From positions 1-5,361 of the forward strand of contig CAMKAA010000079.1 in the NCBI GenBank assembly GCA_946410365.1: 5,361 nt of DNA. Direction: 5' to 3'. Below the pieces are notes generated by a model. That model was not told the origin of the DNA, searched no databases, and saw nothing but the letters and a program-made list of their open reading frames with translations. Positions 1 to 5,361 of the stretch are shown here, piece by piece. Source of the stretch: an uncultured Lachnospiraceae bacterium. GTDB taxonomy: Bacteria > Bacillota_A > Clostridia > Lachnospirales > Lachnospiraceae. The stretch's first letter is position 1, and the number at the start of each line of letters is the position of its first letter. Both the position numbers and the translations under genes were made by a program.

Positions 1-3000
1 TGGTGAGAGCGGGCATGATCTTTCCGTCCACGATCTTACAGTTTCTTGATCCCGCCGTGAAAATATCGATCGGCGTAAACTCAATGCCTCTCGCGTACAT
101 CTCTCTCACTACCAGACAGTCGTCCAGAGTCGCGGCTTCTTTGGGCGTGAGCGTATCTTTCCTCTTAGTGTAATCTTCCATCACTTCCAAAAGATGCGCC
201 TGTCCCTGACACATGATCTCATAGGAAAAAGCTGAAGCCCTGATGCTGTAGTATGCCGCATAGTAAGCAAGCGGATAGAACACTTTGCAGTATGCGATCC
301 TGAGCGCCATCATGACATACGCTGCCGCATGGGCTCTGGGGAACATATACTTGATCTTAAGACAGGATTCGATGTACCAGTCCGGCACACCGGCCGCCTC
401 CATCGCTTCCTTCATCTGCGGCGTCAGTCCTTTACCTTTACGGACGGATTCCATCGTCTTAAATGACAGTGATTTGTCCATATTCATGCCGATCAGATAC
501 GACATGATATCATCTCTGGTACAGATCGCCGTCGAAAGTGTGGCCTTACCGCTCTGGATCAATGACTGCGCGTTGCCGAGCCATACGTCGGTTCCGTGAG
601 AGAGTCCGGAAATGCGGACCAGTTCCGACATCGAAGTCGGCCTTGTATCATCCAGCATTCCTATTACAAATTTTGTTCCGAATTCAGGAATCCCGAGGGA
701 TCCCACATCGATCCCGCCATTCTGTTCAGGAGTGATCCCCAGTGCCTTTGTGGAACTGAAAAGACTCATGACTGTGGGATCATCGAGCGGGATGTCAACA
801 GGATTCAGTCCCGTAAGATCCTGCAGCATTCTGATCATAGTGGGATCATCGTGTCCGAGAATATCGAGTTTTAACAGGTTGTGATCGATGGAGTGATAAT
901 CAAAATGCGTCGTGATTATATCCGTCGTCATATCATTGGCCGGGTGCTGGACCGGCGTGAATGTATTGATGTCTTCTCCCAGGGGCAGTACTACAATTCC
1001 TCCCGGGTGCTGTCCTGTGCTGCGCCGGATCCCCGTGCAGCCCTGCAGCAGACGCTCGATCTCGCAGTTCCGCTTTGCCGCTCCCTTGCGTTCAAAGAAA
1101 TTCTTGACATATCCGTAAGCGGTTTTTTCCGCCACTGTCGCGATGGTTCCGGCCTTAAAGGTCTGCTCATGACCAAAGATGACCTTCGTGTAAGCATGTG
1201 CTTTACTCTGATACTCTCCGGAGAAGTTCAGGTCGATATCCGGCTCTTTGTCTCCCTTAAATCCCAGGAAAGTCTCGAAGGGAATATCAAAACCGTCCTT
1301 TTTCATAGGCTTACCGCACCTGGGACATATCCTGGGCGGCAGATCGATTCCGCAGCGCCCCGCATAAGCCTTTACTTCCGGTGAATCAAAGTCAGAAAAA
1401 TGGCAGTTCGTGCAGTAATAATGCGGAGGGAGCGGGTTGACCTCCGTGATACCCGACATCGTGGCAACGAATGACGATCCGACAGATCCTCTGGATCCTA
1501 CGAGATAGCCGTCTTCCACAGACTTCCATACCAGCTTCTGCGCGATAATATACATTACCGAGTAACCGTTCTTGATGATGGATCCCAGTTCTCTCTGCAG
1601 TCTCTCCTCTACAATTGCAGGAAGCGGATCTCCGTACATCGAATGTGCCTTATTGTAGCAGATTTCCGTCAGCATCTCATCAGAGTGAGGGATTATGGGA
1701 GGGCACTTGTCCGGTCTGACGGGCGAGATCGCGTCGATCATATCCGCGATCTTCTGCGTGTTGGTAATGACAACCTCTTCGGCTTTTTTCGCGCCCAGGT
1801 AGGAGAACTCCTGAAGCATATCCTCCGTCGTTCTAAGGTACAGCGGCGCAGGATCTTCGTCCGCCATTCCCAGGCCGTCCTGTATGATATCGCGGTAGAT
1901 CCCGTCTTCGGGATCCATAAAATGAACATCTCCTGTAGCGACGACGGGTTTTCCGAGCTGCTCTCCAAGCTTTACGATCCTTCTGTTGAGATCGAGCAGA
2001 TCCTCTTCCGTTTTGATCTGGGGATATCTGTCCTGCATCCTGGGGGACTCAAGAAGAAAGCGGTTATTGTCCCGGGGCTGGATCTCCAGATAATCGTAGA
2101 ATCCGGCGATCCCTGCCACTGCTTCGTCCCCGCGTTCTTCTAAAAGCGCCTCAAAAAGTTCTCCGGATACGCATGCGCTTCCCACAAGTATCCCCTCTCT
2201 GTGCTTCATAAGAAGGCTCTTGGGGATCCTGGGCTTTTTGAAGAAATATTTGAGGTGGGAATCGCTTATCATGGAATACAGATTTACTCTTCCCGTGTTA
2301 TTTTTGGCCAGAAGCACGCAGTGATGCGTTCTCAGCCTCTTGATGATGTCCGGATTGCTGTCGCTGAGAGCGTTGATCTTCTCAAAGGTATCCGCGTCTC
2401 TCTCCTTAAGCATGGGCAGAAGTTTTCTGAAGATCCCCGCCGTACACTCCGCGTCATCTACTGCGCGGTGGTGGTTTTCCAGCGAGACGCCCAATATTTT
2501 GGCAACAGCATCCAAGGTGTACTTGGCATGTCCGGGGAGGATCGCCCTGGCGATCCCCAACGTATCTACAGTCGTATAAGGGCAGTCAAAACCCTGACGT
2601 CTGCAATTCTCTCTCACAAATCCGATATCGAATCCGACATTGTGGCCGACCAGCACGCATCCCTCAGAAAAAGAGAGGAATCTGGGCAGGACCTTCTCGA
2701 TCGGATCAGCTTTAATGACCATATCATCGCTGATTCCTGTCAGCTGTGTGATCCTGTAAGGGATCGGAATGCCCGGATTGACAAATTCAGAGAAGCGGCC
2801 TGTGATCTCGCCGTTTTCGACCCTGACAGCGCCGAACTCAATGATCCTGTTCTTCTCAGGTGAAAATCCTGTGGTCTCAAGATCGAAGACCACATATTTG
2901 TGCGCGTCAAGCATATCGGAGAGATCATCATTCTCCCCGATTTCAACACTTTTTTGAAGATCATCGACAAGGTAGCATTCCACTCCGTAGATGATCTTGA

Positions 3001-4378
3001 AGAATTTCTGAGAGTCCACGGGAGGCAGTCCCTCCGCTTTTCTCTTCTTATTCTCAGATGAAAGAAGGGCATCCCTCACATGATTGGCATCCGGAAACGC
3101 CTGAACATTTCCATGGTCAGTGATAGCAATGGCAGGCATCCCCCACTCATACGCTCTTTTGACCAGGTCCTTGCACTCGGATACGCCGTCCATATCGCTC
3201 ATTTTCGTGTGGCAGTGCAGTTCGACTCTCTTTACCTCGGCATTATCCTCTCTCTTCTTTATGATTGCGGGGATCTTCATGATTCCCTGCAGCGATGTGA
3301 TCGAGACCTCCTTGTCAAACGTATCAAAAACGGCCGCTCCCTTGACCTTGATCCAGCTTCCCTCTTTCAGGGAACCCAGCAGTTCATCAACAAGCGGTGT
3401 GGGCACAAACAGTTTGCAATAGATCGAGTCCGTAAAGTCCGTCAGGGAGAATTTGACGATCGTCTTCTCATTTCTGATGTCTCTGCGGCTGTTTGAGAGC
3501 ACCTTGCCGCGGATCACGACTTCTCCGATCTCGCCTACGACATCGCTGATCGGCATTGCATCCTCATTCACATCTCTGCCATAGATCACGTCAGGATTAT
3601 TTGAGCGCTTAAGGCCAACAGGTTTTTTGCTGTTATTCTGAGCGCTGTTTCCAAAGGGCTTGCGACCTTGTTTGGCATTATGGGGTGCGGCACTCTCCTC
3701 TTTTTTGACAAATGAAAGCTTCTGTTTCGGAGCATCTTCCCGGATTTTTTCTTCTGAAGCCGCATTCGGATCCCACGGAGGAAGCTCTTTCGCCGCGTCC
3801 TCTGTGATCGTAAAAGCTGCCTCCGCTCCCTGCAGGGGTGCCGTCCTCTTCGTTCTTCCCGGAGCTGCTTTTTTCTCGCGCGCTTTAAGTTCCACCTTCA
3901 GTTCGGCAGGCACGCCGCATCTCTCCCGGAAGATCCTGTTGAGAGCTTCCTCCAGGGAAAAGGCCAGTTTCCTGCTCAGGCAGGTGTCTTCCAGGGTGAT
4001 CGCGATCTCGCCGTTCTCCCTGTAATCAATTCCTGCCTCACGAAAATAAAGCCCCATGACATGAGAAAAACTTCCGACCTCGCTGACCAGCGAGTCGTGA
4101 TACTCTTCCATGAGGCGCTTAGGTGTGTACTGGGCGCTTAATGTATAGTGCTCATCGATATAGATTTCCCGGATCCTCTCCGCGAATACCTGCCTCGAGA
4201 TTTCCTCCTGCATTCTGTAGATGCGGTCTTTGTGAATCAGATGATCCGAATGGAGGACGATCTTGATCCGGGTGCGGTCCTTATTTGTCGTAAGTCTCTC
4301 GACCTGCGTCTCGGCAAAATAGTCCCGAAGATCCGTCTTTACCTCCAGAGAGGGAAATACATCAAAAAAAGCTTTCAT
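1..4378 (-). CDS. polC: DNA polymerase III alpha subunit, Gram-positive type PolC (3' end cut by window edge)
   Basis: This gene encodes the replicative DNA polymerase, which combines 5'-3' synthesis with 3'-5' proofreading in one chain. The reading frame is open for 1459 codons up to the window edge. Domains in order: N-terminal domain (about 1-164); charged, low-complexity linker (165-262); OB fold (about 285-368); PHP domain, first half (about 383-475, H388, H390, D397, H422, E467); inserted DnaQ-like exonuclease (about 493-665); PHP second half (H686, D817, H819); polymerase core. The exonuclease has the DEDDh set D499/E501, D584, H637 and D642. The core shows a zinc site (C989, C992, C1018, C1021), the glycine/serine motif around R963, palm aspartates D1047 and D1049 in 'PDIDLNF', and a third, D1172, in 'LKLDILG'. 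Fingers-region motifs include 'ESVRKGKG' and 'FPRAHAAAY' (H1350). By comparison with B. subtilis PolC (about 1437 residues), some 60 C-terminal residues are missing, including the helix-hairpin-helix end and the clamp-binding tail. The ATG at 4378 is the only plausible start: an in-frame TAG lies at 4399-4397 and a ribosome binding site between them. It follows ispG after 60 bp. Confidence 0.98.
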   Translation of the reverse strand, partial: MKAFFDVFPSLEVKTDLRDYFAETQVERLTTNKDRTRIKIVLHSDHLIHKDRIYRMQEEISRQVFAERIREIYIDEHYTLSAQYTPKRLMEEYHDSLVSEVGSFSHVMGLYFREAGIDYRENGEIAITLEDTCLSRKLAFSLEEALNRIFRERCGVPAELKVELKAREKKAAPGRTKRTAPLQGAEAAFTITEDAAKELPPWDPNAASEEKIREDAPKQKLSFVKKEESAAPHNAKQGRKPFGNSAQNNSKKPVGLKRSNNPDVIYGRDVNEDAMPISDVVGEIGEVVIRGKVLSNSRRDIRNEKTIVKFSLTDFTDSIYCKLFVPTPLVDELLGSLKEGSWIKVKGAAVFDTFDKEVSITSLQGIMKIPAIIKKREDNAEVKRVELHCHTKMSDMDGVSECKDLVKRAYEWGMPAIAITDHGNVQAFPDANHVRDALLSSENKKRKAEGLPPVDSQKFFKIIYGVECYLVDDLQKSVEIGENDDLSDMLDAHKYVVFDLETTGFSPEKNRIIEFGAVRVENGEITGRFSEFVNPGIPIPYRITQLTGISDDMVIKADPIEKVLPRFLSFSEGCVLVGHNVGFDIGFVRENCRRQGFDCPYTTVDTLGIARAILPGHAKYTLDAVAKILGVSLENHHRAVDDAECTAGIFRKLLPMLKERDADTFEKINALSDSNPDIIKRLRTHHCVLLAKNNTGRVNLYSMISDSHLKYFFKKPRIPKSLLMKHREGILVGSACVSGELFEALLEERGDEAVAGIAGFYDYLEIQPRDNNRFLLESPRMQDRYPQIKTEEDLLDLNRRIVKLGEQLGKPVVATGDVHFMDPEDGIYRDIIQDGLGMADEDPAPLYLRTTEDMLQEFSYLGAKKAEEVVITNTQKIADMIDAISPVRPDKCPPIIPHSDEMLTEICYNKAHSMYGDPLPAIVEERLQRELGSIIKNGYSVMYIIAQKLVWKSVEDGYLVGSRGSVGSSFVATMSGITEVNPLPPHYYCTNCHFSDFDSPEVKAYAGRCGIDLPPRICPRCGKPMKKDGFDIPFETFLGFKGDKEPDIDLNFSGEYQSKAHAYTKVIFGHEQTFKAGTIATVAEKTAYGYVKNFFERKGAAKRNCEIERLLQGCTGIRRSTGQHPGGIVVLPLGEDINTFTPVQHPANDMTTDIITTHFDYHSIDHNLLKLDILGHDDPTMIRMLQDLTGLNPVDIPLDDPTVMSLFSSTKALGITPEQNGGIDVGSLGIPEFGTKFVIGMLDDTRPTSMSELVRISGLSHGTDVWLGNAQSLIQSGKATLSTAICTRDDIMSYLIGMNMDKSLSFKTMESVRKGKGLTPQMKEAMEAAGVPDWYIESCLKIKYMFPRAHAAAYVMMALRIAYCKVFYPLAYYAAYYSIRASAFSYEIMCQGQAHLLEVMEDYTKRKDTLTPKEAATLDDCLVVREMYARGIEFTPIDIFTAGSRNCKIVDGKIMPALT

Positions 4379-4388
4379 TACTAATGAG

Positions 4389-4395
4389 TCCTCTT
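4389..4395 (-). promoter_or_regulatory. Ribosome binding site of polC
   Basis: On the minus strand this reads AAGAGGA, a purine-rich Shine-Dalgarno match, and ends 10 bases before the ATG at 4378. That spacing is slightly long but workable. The sequence overlaps no other gene, and the in-frame TAG just upstream (4399-4397) rules out a longer polC product, so this site and the ATG at 4378 together fix the start. Confidence 0.75.
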
Positions 4396-4400
4396 GCTAT

Positions 4401-4418
4401 TTCATTGTCTTCAATGAA
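4401..4418 (-). repeat. Short inverted repeat in the ispG-polC spacer
   Basis: Two perfect 7-base arms (TTCATTG and CAATGAA on the minus strand) flank the 4-base loop AAGA. The stem has only two G-C pairs, and no run of T follows on either strand, so it does not look like an intrinsic terminator. It ends five bases upstream of the polC Shine-Dalgarno sequence. A weak effect on polC translation or on processing of a joint ispG-polC transcript is possible but unproven. The rest of the 60-bp spacer (4379-4438) shows no convincing -35/-10 promoter pair. Confidence 0.5.
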
Positions 4419-4438
4419 CACGAACCTGCGGCAGCAGA

Positions 4439-5361
4439 TCAGAGCATGCTGTCCAGTTCCTGTTTGAGCGCGTCCAGAAGTTCCTCTTCCGGCATCTTGC
4501 GGATGATCTCTCCGTGTTTAATAAGAAGGCCTTCGCCGTCTCCGCCGGCTATGCCAAGGTCCGCTTCTCTCGCTTCGCCGGGACCATTTACCGCGCAGCC
4601 CATAACGGCAACTTTGATATTGAGGGGATATCCCTGTACCAGTGTCTCCACCTGATTGGCGAGACCGATCAGGTCAATCTTAGTCCTGCCGCATGTGGGG
4701 CATGAAACGACATCGATACCGCCCTTCCGAAGTCCGAGTGTCCGCAGGATCTGCTTTCCGGACTTGATCTCTTCTACCGGGTCTCCTGTCAGGGAAACCC
4801 TGATCGTATCGCCGATTCCCTGATAGAGAATGACGCCAAGGCCTACTGCCGACTTGATATTGCCGCTCATCAGCGTACCCGCCTCGGTAATTCCAACATG
4901 AAGCGGATAATCTGTCTTCTGTGCGAGTATCTCGTGAGCGCGGATACACATCATTACATTTGAGGACTTGATACTGATCACCATCTGATCGTAACCGCAG
5001 TCCTCGACCATTCCCACCTTATCCAGGGCACTTTCCACAAGTCCTTCAGCTGTCACACCGCCGTATTTTTCCACCAGGTTTTTCTCCAGGGAGCCGCTGT
5101 TGACGCCTACTCTGATAGGGATCTGTCTCTCCCTGGCGCATCTTACCACTTCTGCGATCCTGTCTTTCCCGCCGATATTGCCGGGATTGATACGGATCTT
5201 ATCCGCGCCGTTTTCCATTGCGGCAATCGCCATCTTATAGTCGAAATGTATGTCCGCGACCAGCGGAATACTTATCTGCTTTTTGATCTCAGCGACAGCC
5301 CTGGCTGCCTCGGGTGTAGGGACAGTACATCTGATGATCTCACATCCCGCCTGCTCCAGTC
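4439..5361 (-). CDS. ispG: 4-hydroxy-3-methylbut-2-en-1-yl diphosphate synthase IspG/GcpE (5' end cut by window edge)
   Basis: IspG is the cytosolic iron-sulfur enzyme of the MEP isoprenoid pathway. It reductively opens the ring of methylerythritol cyclodiphosphate to give HMBPP, with electrons from ferredoxin or flavodoxin. The first complete codon in the window starts at 5359, and 306 residues follow to the TGA at 4441-4439. The methionine at 5233 is internal: upstream codons in the same frame carry conserved family sequence ('AGCEIIRC', then 'PLVADIHFDY' at window residues 32-41). The TIM-barrel motif 'KIRINPGNIGG' follows at 54-64. The C-terminal cluster domain has 'SCPTCGR' (C220, C223) and 'MGCAVNGPGEA' (C255, E262). 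The 35- and 7-residue spacings match the 4Fe-4S ligands C270, C273, C305 and E312 of E. coli IspG, so all three cysteines and the unusual glutamate ligand are present. That offset implies about 45-50 N-terminal residues lie outside the window. The chain ends normally in 'LDSML'. polC starts 60 bp downstream on the same strand, with no visible terminator between them. Confidence 0.98.
   Translation of the reverse strand, partial: LEQAGCEIIRCTVPTPEAARAVAEIKKQISIPLVADIHFDYKMAIAAMENGADKIRINPGNIGGKDRIAEVVRCARERQIPIRVGVNSGSLEKNLVEKYGGVTAEGLVESALDKVGMVEDCGYDQMVISIKSSNVMMCIRAHEILAQKTDYPLHVGITEAGTLMSGNIKSAVGLGVILYQGIGDTIRVSLTGDPVEEIKSGKQILRTLGLRKGGIDVVSCPTCGRTKIDLIGLANQVETLVQGYPLNIKVAVMGCAVNGPGEAREADLGIAGGDGEGLLIKHGEIIRKMPEEELLDALKQELDSML

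Noticed and set aside
1..20. Possible truncation or pseudogenisation of polC, since no stop codon is seen
   Set aside because: The frame is intact up to the last complete codon (bases 4-2) and the sequence there matches the part of PolC just before the C-terminal tail. The missing end is due to the window boundary.
2201..2863. A 220-codon open frame on the plus strand, with others in the same phase at 881-1384, 1643-2143, 3080-3496 and 4148-4384
   Set aside because: All lie antisense to polC and in exact codon register with it. In that phase a stop appears only where polC uses TTA, CTA or TCA, which are uncommon in this codon usage, so long open frames are expected. Their translations show no recognisable domain, and polC beneath them is fully conserved.
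2740..3072. Minus-strand open frames of 110 codons here, 68 codons at 991-1197 and 76 codons at 1738-1968
   Set aside because: They are out-of-frame shadows inside polC, with no family resemblance and no credible start context.
3660..4025. A 121-codon Ser/Ala/Phe-rich plus-strand open frame with a vaguely membrane-like composition
   Set aside because: It is the complement of the PolC N-terminal domain and linker, and its composition follows from the Lys/Glu/Ala-rich coding on the other strand. I found no sign of independent coding.
4364..4370. A run of seven A/T bases within polC codons 3-5, a potential slippage or phase-variation tract
   Set aside because: The run is short and encodes Phe-Phe in a gene that is normally essential. 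No alternative frame is supported.
4439..5233. ispG starting at the methionine at 5233, giving a 264-residue protein
   Set aside because: The same frame continues upstream without a stop to the window edge and encodes conserved IspG sequence, including 'PLVADIHFDY', so this methionine is internal.

Overview
The window is an ordinary chromosomal segment with two protein genes, both on the minus strand and both cut by the window edges. From right to left these are ispG (isoprenoid biosynthesis; its 5' end lies beyond base 5361) and polC (the replicative DNA polymerase III alpha subunit of low-GC Gram-positive type; its 3' end lies beyond base 1). PolC is confined essentially to Firmicutes and close relatives. 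The N-terminal sequence (short basic domain, a region around 'LSAQYTPKRLMEEY', then a charged linker) and the order ispG-polC point to Clostridia, most likely Lachnospiraceae. This placement rests on remembered family sequences, not on a search. Base composition looks close to 50% G+C.

Layout: bases 5361-4439 hold 306 codons of ispG plus its stop. Bases 4438-4379 are a 60-bp spacer. It has a small AT-rich inverted repeat and a Shine-Dalgarno sequence, but no recognisable terminator or promoter. Bases 4378-1 are 1459 uninterrupted codons of polC. The spacing and shared orientation suggest that polC is read through from ispG. In many Clostridia this stretch is the end of a lipid and isoprenoid cluster (cdsA-dxr-rseP-ispG-polC), so the genes are neighbours in transcription rather than partners in a pathway: IspG makes an isoprenoid precursor, PolC copies the chromosome.

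All visible catalytic and metal-binding motifs in both proteins are intact, and I see no frameshift, insertion sequence, RNA gene, CRISPR array or mobile element. The many open frames on the plus strand are antisense shadows of polC. The most unusual feature is compositional: GATC occurs about four times more often than expected by chance. I found no previously undescribed system here.
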